The notes under the pieces: model-generated
Seen by the model: only the letters and a program-made list of their open reading frames with translations
Databases searched by the model: none
What the model was told of the DNA's origin: nothing
Shown here: positions 18,543-26,400 of the stretch, piece by piece
Layout of the letters: every line of letters begins with the position of its first letter
Numbering within the stretch: position 1 is the first letter of the stretch
NCBI GenBank assembly: GCA_046290815.1
Contig: JBKBUF010000035.1
Coordinates: forward strand, 1 to 40,035
Origin: JBKBUF01 sp046290815
GTDB lineage: Bacteria > Bacteroidota > Bacteroidia > Cytophagales > Cytophagaceae
DNA length: 40,035 bases
Direction: 5' to 3'
Translations under genes and position numbers: made by a program

Positions 18543-19500
18543 TTATAGGTAGCTTGCTTTGGAAAGTAATTTTTTTCCAACAAAATAACCTACTCCTGCA
18601 AATGCAACTACCCCAAGCACCTTGCCAACAGGAAAACCCTTTCTTTCAGATCCTTCTTTTATACCTTTTTGATTAGCCGGAATAGGGTTCTTTGTATAGG
18701 TACCGGATGCCGGCATTTCTTTTTCTTCAAATACGCCTAACAATCTTTGAAGCGACATCTGGAGTTTTTCACCGAACATAGGTAGTCCATGTCCAGTACC
18801 TGCCGCAGAAGGGTTAAGCGTAGATAGCGCCAGAACAGACTTAAATGATTCTTGCCAGTTGATAGTAAAATACGCCGGCGGACCGTGAAGTTCTTTTTTC
18901 TGCAAAATTACCGCCGTTAGTGAATTCTGATTAGTGGTAGTAAAAGCATCTCCTGCAATCAGTGTTCTGTCGCTTTCTCTGAAATAAAGATATATGGCCT
19001 GGGCTATGGCCCGGTGTGTGTATATATCCCCAGTCCGGAAGTTCAGGCACTTTCCCTCCTTCAGCTAATGGTTCCACTCTGTCTTTAATATTAATTGGCT
19101 TAACAGGAAATAACCAGGACATATACGCCATCGCCCCATTACCTGCTGTTGGATCCGGTGGAGGATAAGATGCTTTTCCTGTCAGGTATGGAATCTCCAA
19201 TGGATGTGCGTAAACTTTAACATTTTTCCAGCTATCAAGCAAATCTGCAAGAGCACCTACATGATCGAAGTGGCCGTGAGTAAGAACAATAGCTTTGGGA
19301 GGATTATTCTCACCATAATATTTCGCAGCCTCTTCCTTAATTCTTTTCGCAGAGCCAGGTAAACCTGCATCCACTAAAACCCAGGGATTTCCGTTTCCCG
19401 GAGTCCCTATCATATAAACGTTGACAAAAAGAATTTTAAATCCTATAACATCGTTGGCGACAGCATAATCTGTCGGCAATTTTTCCTTTACCGCCTCCAT
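18543..19500 (-). pseudogene. Metallo-beta-lactamase-fold hydrolase broken by one frameshift
   Basis: The N-terminal open segment (19500-18931) has the MBL zinc motif LTHGHFDHVG and the downstream HTPGHSPGHISLF. It then runs out of frame into QRKRQNTDC and stops. A one-base shift near 18981 restores the expected sequence RESDRTLIAGDAFTTTNQNS (including the zinc-bridging Asp in GDAF), and this frame continues without interruption through ILQKKELHGPPAYFTINWQE to the stop at 18543. The smaller frame at 18543-18905 is therefore the C-terminal part, not a separate gene. The tail ends with a Gly-rich hydrophobic segment (VLGVVAFAGVGYFVGKKLL), probably a membrane anchor. Either a true frameshift or a sequencing error; no long homopolymer is present at the site. 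Confidence 0.85.
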
Positions 19501-19563
19501 ACTTCTTTTTTTTATAAAACAGCTAGTTGAGGTGGGAAGGTTCGGTGGAGGATGGTTTGGGAG

Positions 19564-19654
19564 TTGGATATTAGATATTAGATATTAGATGTTGGATATT
19601 TGATATTGGATTTAGTTATTTGTAATTCAACATTCAACATTTATCATTCAACAT
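19564..19654. repeat. Gradually changing heptamer array TTAGATA to TCAACAT (array J)
   Basis: Thirteen consecutive 7-nt units in a single phase. They drift from TTGGATA/TTAGATA through TTTGATA, TTGGATT, TAGTTAT and TTGTAAT to TCAACAT (three copies plus TTATCAT). The last unit ends at the probable TTG start of the phosphatase gene. The array lies in a divergent gap. Confidence 0.88.
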
Positions 19655-20313
19655 TGTTAAAGGCAGTAATCTTCGACATGGACGGTTTATTGATTGACAG
19701 TGAACCAATCTGGCAGAAATCTGAAATCGAAATATTTTCCAAATTAGGTGTACCTCTTACCAGAGAAATGTGTATGCAGACCATGGGGCTAAGGCTTGAT
19801 GAAGTAATTGAGCACTGGCATAAAAGATTTCCATGGGAAAACAAGCCTCATAAAGAGGTAGAAAAGGAAGTTGTAGATACTGTAATCCGATATATACTTT
19901 CAGAAGGTAAAGCAATGGAAGGAGTAATAGAGACTCTTGAATTTTTTAAGGCCATAAATTATAAAGTTGCACTTGCTTCCTCCTCCTGTTTTGACATAAT
20001 ACATGCTGTAGTAGACAAACTTGGAATCAGGGAATATTTTCAGGTTATTCATTCAGCGGAAAAGGAAGAATATGGCAAGCCTCATCCTGCAATCTATATC
20101 AGCACTGCGCATTTATTAGGAGTTAAACCTGTGGAATGTATAGCATTCGAAGATTCCTTTAACGGGCTTATAGCTGCCAAAGCCGCCAGGATGAAAGCTG
20201 TTGCAGTTCCCGATGCGGTACATTTTAATCAAGCAAGATTCGATTTTGCAGATCTAAAAATCAGAAGCCTGAAGGAATTCAGCAATGAAAAATTAAAGCA
20301 ATTAGATTCGTGA
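19654..20313 (+). CDS. HAD-superfamily sugar phosphatase, HxpB/beta-phosphoglucomutase-like
   Basis: 219-residue cytoplasmic HAD phosphatase. Motif I is VIFDMDGLLIDSEPIWQ (nucleophile Asp and acid/base Asp), motif II is LASSSCF, Lys motif III is in EYGKPHPAIY, and motif IV is AFEDSFNGL. The DSEPIWQKSEIEIF and TMGLRLDEVIEHWH segments closely resemble E. coli HxpB (YniC, hexitol/2-deoxyglucose-6-phosphatase), whose length also fits. The reading frame is open back to 19600, but that stretch is encoded by the heptamer array and contains only TTG starts. The TTG at 19654 gives MLKAVIFDMDG, the normal family N-terminus. Substrate specificity is inference. Confidence 0.85.
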   Translation: MLKAVIFDMDGLLIDSEPIWQKSEIEIFSKLGVPLTREMCMQTMGLRLDEVIEHWHKRFPWENKPHKEVEKEVVDTVIRYILSEGKAMEGVIETLEFFKAINYKVALASSSCFDIIHAVVDKLGIREYFQVIHSAEKEEYGKPHPAIYISTAHLLGVKPVECIAFEDSFNGLIAAKAARMKAVAVPDAVHFNQARFDFADLKIRSLKEFSNEKLKQLDS

Positions 20314-20314
20314 T

Positions 20315-20983
20315 CTATTTCCACTGTATAGAGGTTACAAACTGTCCTGAAACAGGCTTTACCATTGATCCGTTGTGAAGATAACAGGAATATTCTCCTT
20401 CGATAATTAACCTTCCCTGAATCGTAGGTATGTTGCTTACTTTGTTAATCTTAACATAATCATTGCTGGTATTAGTGAATAAGCCAGCAAACATAGTCGT
20501 CCAGGTTTTTCCATCCATATCTATCCATGCAATTGTGCTATAGGTTTCCATACCACAAGTACTTGAAAAAGTATATGTGCCGGTTTTAAATATTGAATTC
20601 AACTCATCTCTTTGATGGTAAATTTGTGAACTGGCAGAAGGATCCTTGGTATAATTTTTATAAAAAGTCAGAGAAAAAGTTCCCGGGGCATGGCTTTGAA
20701 ATCCTTTATCAAACATGCCCGCCATCATAACAGTTACTGCATCATCTGTACAACCATTCATATAATCAGAATTTATACAATAATTAGAATATCCGTTTTC
20801 CTTATGTCTTACAGTATATAAATTTCCGTCAAAATTTATAGATGCCCATCTTGAAGGAATGGTATTGGTTGTGTCCTGGTTATTTTGATTGTTTGAAGGA
20901 GCAGGATCAGTTTTTTTGTTGTTACAAGCTCCAAGCCACAGAAGGGAAATTAAAACCCAAAAAGTAATCCCTGATTTAACCAT
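20315..20983 (-). CDS. Lipoprotein of unknown function, possible paralogue of 3439-4032
   Basis: 222-residue predicted lipoprotein (lipobox LGAC, about Cys20) with a Lys/Asn/Pro-rich linker. No known domain recognised. The body is beta-rich, with FSLTFYKNYTKDP, IAWIDMDGKTWTTMFAG and a C-terminal IIEGEYSCYLHNGSMVKPVS strand. The order and spacing of these elements match those in the lipoprotein at 3439-4032 (W-x-D-x-x-GK-x-W and a Cys-containing strand before a Gly turn). Its stop lies 1 bp from the stop of the convergent phosphatase gene, with no room for a terminator. Confidence 0.7.
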   Translation of the reverse strand: MVKSGITFWVLISLLWLGACNNKKTDPAPSNNQNNQDTTNTIPSRWASINFDGNLYTVRHKENGYSNYCINSDYMNGCTDDAVTVMMAGMFDKGFQSHAPGTFSLTFYKNYTKDPSASSQIYHQRDELNSIFKTGTYTFSSTCGMETYSTIAWIDMDGKTWTTMFAGLFTNTSNDYVKINKVSNIPTIQGRLIIEGEYSCYLHNGSMVKPVSGQFVTSIQWK

Positions 20984-21121
20984 ATTAAAAATATTTTTGG
21001 ACCAAAAAATTTAGGATTAATAAATATAGATCAATAACCTTAATTTTAATAATTTATATTAATTGTTTTGATCCCGCAAAACATTATTTTGCAGGGTTGA
21101 TTTTGAATAAAAATTCGAGAT

Positions 21122-22309
21122 ATGAGTATAAGGAAATATATAGTTTATTTTTTCATTTTGGCATCCTGCAAAGTTCAGCAACAAACAGGCAATCAGCAGA
21201 CCAATCAGACTGAGACAGTAAAGCAGACCGAAGAAACCAAACCTTCCTTAGCTAAAGGCCCTGCGCTTTCCAGAGAAGATAGTCTCGACCTGAAAATTGG
21301 CCAGATGATATTGGTAGGAATCAATGACAGGACCAGTTTGTCCGCCAATGATCCGCTTTTTAAAGAGTTTAAGTCCAATAAAATAGGCGGTATATGTCTT
21401 TTTGAGAAGAATATTGCTAAAACCAACTCCAAAGAAGCAATGAAAAAACTGGTGGCAGACATGCAGGCAGCTTCCAATATTCCTCTGTTTATCACCATAG
21501 ATGAAGAAGGTGGCAAGGTACACCGGCTCAAAGACAAATATGGTTTTATAAAAGTACCTTCGGCCGCTTATTTAGGAAATCTGAATAACGCTGACAGCAC
21601 TTTATATCATGGAAGAAAACTGGCTGGATTGTTGGCTGAATTAGGCATCAACATGAATTTCGCTCCAAGCATAGATCTTTGGATCAATAAGAACAATCCG
21701 ATAATTGCTAAAGTGGAAAGAGGGTACTCTGCTGACCCGGAAACCACCACCAGGCATGCCGGATTATTCATCCAGGCTCACCGGGAAAATAATGTGCTAA
21801 CAGTTTTGAAGCATTTTCCGGGACATGGAAGCTCCGCTGATGACACTCACCTTGGCATGGCTAATGTAACTGACCGCTGGAAAATTATTGAGCTTTTTCC
21901 ATATAAAAACCTAATCAGAGAAGGAAACTGTGATGCAATAATGACAGCACATATTGTAAACTGCCATCTGGATACCGCCTGCCTGCCTTCCACATTATCC
22001 AAAACAGTGATTACCGGTGTACTCAGGAACCTGCTGGAATATAATGGTGTGGTATTTTCCGACGACATGCAGATGCATGCCATCAGCAAACATTACGGAA
22101 TAGAGTCTGCGGTAAAGCTTTCAATTCTGGCCGGGGTAGATGTGGTTTTGTTCGGAAATAATGTCAATGCCAACGACAGGATCACTGCCACCGAAATCCA
22201 TAATATCATCAAAAAACTGGTTATTTCCGGCGAGATACCTGAAGCCCGAATCAATGAATCTTACCAGAGAATCATCAGGCTGAAGGAAGCCAGGTTGGTA
22301 AAAATGTAA
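21122..22309 (+). CDS. Glycoside hydrolase family 3, NagZ-like beta-N-acetylhexosaminidase, lipoprotein
   Basis: 395-residue GH3 enzyme with N-terminal lipobox LASC (about residue 16). Expected NagZ-type elements are present: LIGQMILVGI-like start DLKIGQMILVGINDR, FITIDEEGGKVHRL, the substrate-binding/acid-base loop KHFPGHGSSADDTHLGM and nucleophile region VVFSDDMQMHAI. It probably cleaves N-acetylglucosamine from peptidoglycan or other beta-linked amino sugars in the periplasm; cytoplasmic NagZ lacks such a signal, so this is an exported variant. It stands alone. Confidence 0.9.
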   Translation: MSIRKYIVYFFILASCKVQQQTGNQQTNQTETVKQTEETKPSLAKGPALSREDSLDLKIGQMILVGINDRTSLSANDPLFKEFKSNKIGGICLFEKNIAKTNSKEAMKKLVADMQAASNIPLFITIDEEGGKVHRLKDKYGFIKVPSAAYLGNLNNADSTLYHGRKLAGLLAELGINMNFAPSIDLWINKNNPIIAKVERGYSADPETTTRHAGLFIQAHRENNVLTVLKHFPGHGSSADDTHLGMANVTDRWKIIELFPYKNLIREGNCDAIMTAHIVNCHLDTACLPSTLSKTVITGVLRNLLEYNGVVFSDDMQMHAISKHYGIESAVKLSILAGVDVVLFGNNVNANDRITATEIHNIIKKLVISGEIPEARINESYQRIIRLKEARLVKM

Positions 22310-22450
22310 AAACTGAATTGTACTTTACAGAGTTTGCCGGAAGATAAAGTAGTAATAATAGAATAGCATTAATTAAGGACGAATGTTAGCTATTATAAAG
22401 CCTTAACTTATTTTTCCAACTGAAATGTTGTCTTCTTATTTCTGAAGGAT

Positions 22451-22487
22451 ATAAAAAAAGTGCAACAGGCATTACTCGTTGCACTTT
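22451..22487 (-). terminator. Rho-independent terminator of dapD
   Basis: Perfect 10-bp stem AAAGTGCAAC (22457-22466) with GTTGCACTTT (22478-22487), loop 11 nt. An A-run at 22453-22459 becomes a T-tract on the minus strand, giving directionality for the dapD transcript after it has crossed the heptamer array. Confidence 0.85.
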
Positions 22488-22501
22488 GCGATGATATTTA
22501 A

Positions 22502-22557
22502 AAAGTTTAAAGTTTAAAGTTAAAAGTTTCGGATTTCGAATTTCGAGTTTCGAATTT
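22502..22557. repeat. Composite heptamer array AAAGTTT then CGAATTT (array K)
   Basis: Eight phased units: AAAGTTT twice, AAAGTTA, AAAGTTT, CGGATTT, CGAATTT, CGAGTTT, CGAATTT. The last base is shared with the dapD stop codon (22557-22559). Confidence 0.93.
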
Positions 22558-23363
22558 TAAACAGCTACATCATTATCCCTTAAAGCATCATTCAAAGATG
22601 TCTTCAGGTCTGTACTCGGTTTTCTTTTTCCGATTATCAGGGCGCATGGAACGTTGTAATCTCCGGCCGGGTATTTTTTTGTGTAGGAGCCCGGAATGAC
22701 AACCGATCTTTCAGGAACATATCCTTTATATTCAACCGGCTTATCTCCGGTCACATCTATTACTTTTGAACTTCCGGTAAGAACAACATTTGCACCCAAT
22801 ACTGCTTCCTTACCAACTCTTACGCCTTCCACCACAATACATCTGGATCCAAGAAATGCCCCGTCTTCGATAATTACCGGTGCAGCTTGAACAGGTTCCA
22901 ATACTCCACCGATTCCTACACCACCGCTCAGGTGAACATTCTTTCCGATCTGAGCACAGCTTCCTACTGTTGCCCAGGTATCCACCATCGTTCCTTCATC
23001 GACATAAGCGCCTATATTTACATAAGAGGGCATCATTATCACGCCTTTAGCCAGAAATGCACCATATCTTGCCACTGCATGTGGTACCACTCTGACTCCC
23101 AGTTGCTCATAACCTCTTTTCAACTCCATTTTATCGTGAAACTCCAATGGACCGGCCTCAATAGTCTTCATTTTCTGGATTGGAAAGTATAGAATTACAG
23201 CTTTCTTAATCCATTCATTTACAATCCAACCGTCGGCTGTGGGCTCTGCCACCCGTCTGATACCCTTGTCTAATTCTTCGATAATTGTACGGATAACCGC
23301 CACAGTATCATTCTTTTGCAATAAGCTTCTGTCGTTCCAGGCTGCTTCGATAATTTCTTTCAT
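22557..23363 (-). CDS. dapD: 2,3,4,5-tetrahydropyridine-2,6-dicarboxylate N-succinyltransferase
   Basis: 268-residue cytoplasmic enzyme of the succinylase branch of diaminopimelate/lysine biosynthesis, using succinyl-CoA. The N-terminal helical domain contains RRVAEPTADGWIVNEWIKKA and AVILYFPI. The left-handed beta-helix of hexapeptide repeats runs through VIMMPSYVNIGAYVDEGTMV, WATVGSCAQIGKNVHLSGG, GIGGVLEPVQAAPVIIEDGA and FLGSRCIVVEGVRVGKEAVL. The C-terminus is VIPGSY with PCALIIGKRKPSTD. Length is typical of DapD. Heptamer arrays flank the gene on both sides (22502-22557 downstream, 23369-23480 upstream). Confidence 0.97.
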   Translation of the reverse strand: MKEIIEAAWNDRSLLQKNDTVAVIRTIIEELDKGIRRVAEPTADGWIVNEWIKKAVILYFPIQKMKTIEAGPLEFHDKMELKRGYEQLGVRVVPHAVARYGAFLAKGVIMMPSYVNIGAYVDEGTMVDTWATVGSCAQIGKNVHLSGGVGIGGVLEPVQAAPVIIEDGAFLGSRCIVVEGVRVGKEAVLGANVVLTGSSKVIDVTGDKPVEYKGYVPERSVVIPGSYTKKYPAGDYNVPCALIIGKRKPSTDLKTSLNDALRDNDVAV

Positions 23364-23368
23364 TGTAA

Positions 23369-23480
23369 AAAGTTAAAAGTTGAAAGTTTAAAGTTATAGT
23401 CAGAGTTTAGAGTTTAGAAAATTGAAACTCAAATTTCGATTTTTGTATTTCGAGTTTCGGATTTCGAGTTTTCTATTTTA
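23369..23480. repeat. Sixteen-unit composite heptamer array in divergent gap (array L)
   Basis: Units keep one phase over 112 nt. They run AAAGTTA, AAAGTTG, AAAGTTT, AAAGTTA, then TAGTCAG, AGTTTAG twice, AAAATTG, AAACTCA, and then AATTTCG, TATTTCG, AGTTTCG, GATTTCG and related units. The array starts 5 bp from the dapD start codon and ends about 36 bp before the glycosyltransferase start, so it occupies the region where both promoters would be expected. Confidence 0.88.
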
Positions 23481-23516
23481 AATATCTTTATTTACCTTAA
23501 GGCCAGATATCCTTAA

Positions 23517-24632
23517 ATGAAAATCAGAGTCGTTTCCTGCTCATTTCTTAAACCGGTAAACGACCCGCGAATGTACAAAAAAATCGGTAAAACACTTGCC
23601 TCATTGCCGAATATAGAAATGCACATCGCGGGGTACCGGACAGACATCCATCATGACATAGGAAACATCAGTTTATATCCGATTTTTGAATTCAAAAGGC
23701 TGGGTTTCGGTCGATTTTGGGCATCATGGAAATATTACAATTTCCTGCTTAAAGTAAAACCTCAAATAATAATAGCTAACTCCTATGAAGTTCTGCCTGT
23801 TTCCATTTTATACAAAATTTTATTTGGCTGCAAAATTATATACGATGTACAGGAAAATTACTATAGAAATATAGCTTTTGGAAACACTTTTCCTCCTGTA
23901 ATCAGAACCTTGGTCGCAGCTGCAGTCAGGTTTCTTGAAAAATCAACCAAACCATTTATAAGCCTATACCTGTTAGCCGAACGAAATTATGAAAACGAAT
24001 TCACATTCAGCAGGAACAAGAGTATAATAATCGAAAATAAATACCTGTCAATCAACCGTTTTACTCCACCAAAACCAATAACTATTAACAGTAAGCCGGT
24101 GAAATTCATATTTAGTGGTACTATTTCTGAATTATATGGCGTATTCGAGGCAATACAATTTGTGACAAGGCTAAACGCTGCAGGATTCGATTCAAAACTG
24201 ACGATTATAGGTTACTCTCCGGACAAAAATCTGATACATAAAGTTAAAACTGCTATCAAAAATACTTCTTTTATTAATTTAAAAGGAGGCGACCATCCTG
24301 TTAACCATCAGGACATTATTTCTGAAATTGAATTGTCTGATGTTGCACTTCTTCCATATAAAGATAATCCCAGTATCCGCAACTGTATTCCTACCAAGTT
24401 CTATGAACATCTGGCCCTGGGCAAGCCTATGATCATAAGCCCAAATCCGCTTTGGGAAAAAGTACTGGAACCATATCATGCAGCATTATTTTTCGATTTC
24501 GGATATTCAGATTCTGTTCAGTTCTACACTCAACTTACAAAACAGACATTCTATTCAAACCCACCCGGAAATGAAATACTATGGGAAAATGAAGTGTCTA
24601 AGCTGAAAGAGGCTTTCCTTAAAACTTCTTAA
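23517..24632 (+). CDS. GT-B glycosyltransferase (GT4/group 1 type)
   Basis: 371-residue cytoplasmic or membrane-associated glycosyltransferase. N-terminal acceptor domain: FLKPVNDPRMYKKIGKTLA, MHIAGY, IIANSYEVLPVS and IIYDVQENYYRNIAF (the DVQE segment is typical of GT4-like enzymes). The C-terminal donor-nucleotide domain has VKFIFSGTISELYGVFEAI, DSKLTIIGYSP and the LLPYKDNPSIRNCIPTKFYE then HLALGKPMIIS nucleotide-sugar-binding region. It probably acts in polysaccharide or glycolipid synthesis; donor and acceptor are not predictable. ATG at 23517 follows the divergent array. Confidence 0.88.
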   Translation: MKIRVVSCSFLKPVNDPRMYKKIGKTLASLPNIEMHIAGYRTDIHHDIGNISLYPIFEFKRLGFGRFWASWKYYNFLLKVKPQIIIANSYEVLPVSILYKILFGCKIIYDVQENYYRNIAFGNTFPPVIRTLVAAAVRFLEKSTKPFISLYLLAERNYENEFTFSRNKSIIIENKYLSINRFTPPKPITINSKPVKFIFSGTISELYGVFEAIQFVTRLNAAGFDSKLTIIGYSPDKNLIHKVKTAIKNTSFINLKGGDHPVNHQDIISEIELSDVALLPYKDNPSIRNCIPTKFYEHLALGKPMIISPNPLWEKVLEPYHAALFFDFGYSDSVQFYTQLTKQTFYSNPPGNEILWENEVSKLKEAFLKTS

Positions 24633-24680
24633 CCAGTAACCATCCAATTTTCAATGTGATAAAATAAGTCTAAACTTTTT

Positions 24681-24709
24681 TTTAGGTCAATCTAAACTTT
24701 GTATATTTG
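24681..24709 (+). promoter_or_regulatory. Probable MntR operator and promoter of the manganese-uptake operon
   Basis: TTTAGGTCAATCTAAA (24681-24696) is an inverted repeat with TTTAG/CTAAA arms, like DtxR/MntR-family boxes. TATATTTG (24702-24709) fits the Bacteroidota -7 consensus TAnnTTTG. The regulator start codon (24731) follows, so autoregulation by metal-loaded MntR is likely (inference). A second CTAAA at 24670 may extend the site. Confidence 0.65.
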
Positions 24710-24730
24710 CATATCGTTACAGGAATAATC

Positions 24731-25390
24731 ATGCTTAGCTATACTGAAGAGAATTACCTAAAGGCCATATATCATCTTTCGGCGGACGGTAAAAATGCCG
24801 TTTCCACCAATGCTATTTCCGATTGTCTGAACACCAAACCGGCATCTGTAAGTGATATGTTGAAAAAGCTTTCCGGAAAGGAAGTTATCCACTATGTCAA
24901 ATACCAGGGGGTCACTCTTACCGTCAAAGGAAAAAAACTGGCCTTACAGATTATCAGGAAACACAGGCTTTGGGAAGTATTTCTGGTAGAGAAGCTGAAA
25001 TTTAATTGGGACGAAGTTCATGAGATTGCAGAACAACTTGAACACATACAGTCTAACTTATTAATAGAGAGACTTGATGAATATTTAGGTTATCCCGTTT
25101 ATGATCCTCACGGGGATCCCATACCAAATGAAAGAGGTGAGATAAAAGCCAAAAGACAAGTGCCGCTTTCTGAATTGGAACTGCATACTTCAGGGCTTGT
25201 AATAGGTCTGAAAGAGACTTCGCCTCCATTTTTACAATACCTTGATAAAACAGGAATTTATATAAACGCCAAAGTGAAAGTCATGGACAAAATTGAATTT
25301 GACGGGTCACTGGAAATACTGATAGATAATAAAAAGACAATTTTGGTATCCAATGAAGTTTCTAAAAACATATTTGTTACACAGACTTAA
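24731..25390 (+). CDS. mntR: DtxR/MntR-family metal-dependent transcriptional repressor
   Basis: 219-residue cytoplasmic regulator. N-terminal winged helix: LSYTEENYLKAIYHLS, AISDCLNTKPASVSDMLKKL (recognition helix), VTLTVKGKKLAL. Dimerisation/metal domain: HRLWEVFLVEKLKFNWDEVH, EIAEQLEHIQS, YPVYDPHGDPIP (metal-liganding His/Glu/Asp). The C-terminal residues (about 150-219) are FeoA/SH3-like. ATG at 24731 is chosen over an upstream TTG at 24707, which overlaps the promoter. First gene of the Mn-type ABC operon and probably its repressor; its 3' end overlaps the binding-protein gene. Confidence 0.93.
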   Translation: MLSYTEENYLKAIYHLSADGKNAVSTNAISDCLNTKPASVSDMLKKLSGKEVIHYVKYQGVTLTVKGKKLALQIIRKHRLWEVFLVEKLKFNWDEVHEIAEQLEHIQSNLLIERLDEYLGYPVYDPHGDPIPNERGEIKAKRQVPLSELELHTSGLVIGLKETSPPFLQYLDKTGIYINAKVKVMDKIEFDGSLEILIDNKKTILVSNEVSKNIFVTQT

Positions 25391-26303
25391 GTTAGGGACT
25401 TCCCTCCTTTTTTTGATTATCATCTTGTTGTCAGCAAGTTGTACAGATAAAGATTATCGGGGAAACCATAAGCTTCTTATTGTAACCACCACCGGTATGA
25501 TCGCAGATGCTGTCAAAAACATTACCGGTGACAGTGCAAAGGTGATCCCTTTAATGGGACCTGGCGTGGATCCGCATTTATACAAAGCCACCCATGGTGA
25601 CCTTCAGAAATTAATGCAGGCTGACCTGATCATTTACAATGGATTACACCTGGAGGGTAAAATGGCGGAAGTACTTCACAAGCTTTCAGGGCAAAAAAAA
25701 GTAGTAGCGGTTTCGGATGGACTATCAGCCGAGAAATTGATCAGGTCTGATGAGTTTGATGGTACCTTCGACCCACACATATGGTTTGATGTAAGCATTT
25801 GGTCTAAGTCACTCAATCATATTGCTTTAGAAATTCAAAAACTTGATCCGGCAAATGCCGGATTTTACCAGTCCAATACCATTACGTATCAAAAAGAACT
25901 TGAAATTCTAGATGCTTGGATAAAGTCAGAAATCAGTTCGATACCTGAACCACAGAGATTACTTGTTACTGCTCATGACGCCTTTGGCTATTTTGGGAGG
26001 GCTTACAACATTGAAGTACGCGGATTGCAGGGCTTATCTACAGCAACTGACTTTGGATTAAATGATATTACCCAACTGGTTAATCTTCTGATTTCCAGAA
26101 ATATCAAAGCAATTTTCGTAGAATCCTCAGTTTCTCCCAAAGCCATAGATGCGGTAATACAGGGTGCCAATAAAAAAGGGCATCAGGTTGTAAACGGAGG
26201 AACACTTTACTCCGACGCCATGGGTGAAGAAGGAAGTCCGGAAGGTACTTATATAGGAATGGTGAGAGCTAATGTGAGTACGATAATGGAAGGGCTGAAG
26301 TAA
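25353..26303 (+). CDS. mntA: Mn/Zn-type ABC transporter substrate-binding lipoprotein
   Basis: 316-residue cluster A-I periplasmic binding protein (ZnuA/MntA/TroA family). Lipobox LSASC near residue 30. Probable metal ligands in order: His in GPGVDPHLYKATHGD, His in TFDPHIWFDVS, Glu in AIFVESSVSPKAID, Asp in TLYSDAMGEEG. This His-His-Glu-Asp set is the manganese/iron type rather than the His-rich zinc type, and no His-rich loop is present. The start overlaps the regulator gene by 38 bp. Followed by a heptamer-rich 97-bp spacer to the ATPase gene. Confidence 0.92.
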   Translation: MKFLKTYLLHRLKLGTSLLFLIIILLSASCTDKDYRGNHKLLIVTTTGMIADAVKNITGDSAKVIPLMGPGVDPHLYKATHGDLQKLMQADLIIYNGLHLEGKMAEVLHKLSGQKKVVAVSDGLSAEKLIRSDEFDGTFDPHIWFDVSIWSKSLNHIALEIQKLDPANAGFYQSNTITYQKELEILDAWIKSEISSIPEPQRLLVTAHDAFGYFGRAYNIEVRGLQGLSTATDFGLNDITQLVNLLISRNIKAIFVESSVSPKAIDAVIQGANKKGHQVVNGGTLYSDAMGEEGSPEGTYIGMVRANVSTIMEGLK

Positions 26304-26400
26304 TAATGATGAATGATGAATGCTGAATGAATAAGCAGTTTCATTCAACATCATCTTCCATATTTACATTCAGCATTTAACATTCAAAATTTAACATTCA
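26304..26400. repeat. Heptamer arrays AATGATG and ACATTCA filling the mntA-mntB spacer (array Q)
   Basis: AATGATG twice, AATGCTG and AATGAAT (26305-26332) follow the mntA stop. ACATTCA, GCATTTA, ACATTCA, AAATTTA, ACATTCA (26366-26400) end exactly at the mntB ATG. The left units and TTCATTCAACATCATC-like sequence on the right are partly inverted complements, so the spacer RNA can fold on itself. Confidence 0.85.

Noticed and set aside
18558..18569. Second copy of the mnmE att core (TTTGGAAAGTAA)
   Set aside because: Only about 12 bases match, it lies in coding sequence on the wrong side of the integrase, and there is no element between.
18543..18905. Independent small gene
   Set aside because: It is the C-terminal part of the frameshifted metallo-beta-lactamase-fold gene; its apparent start codon lies inside the continuous shifted frame.
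19600..19653. Eighteen-codon N-terminal extension of the HxpB-like phosphatase
   Set aside because: The codons are made of heptamer repeats, start with TTG and precede the normal family N-terminus.
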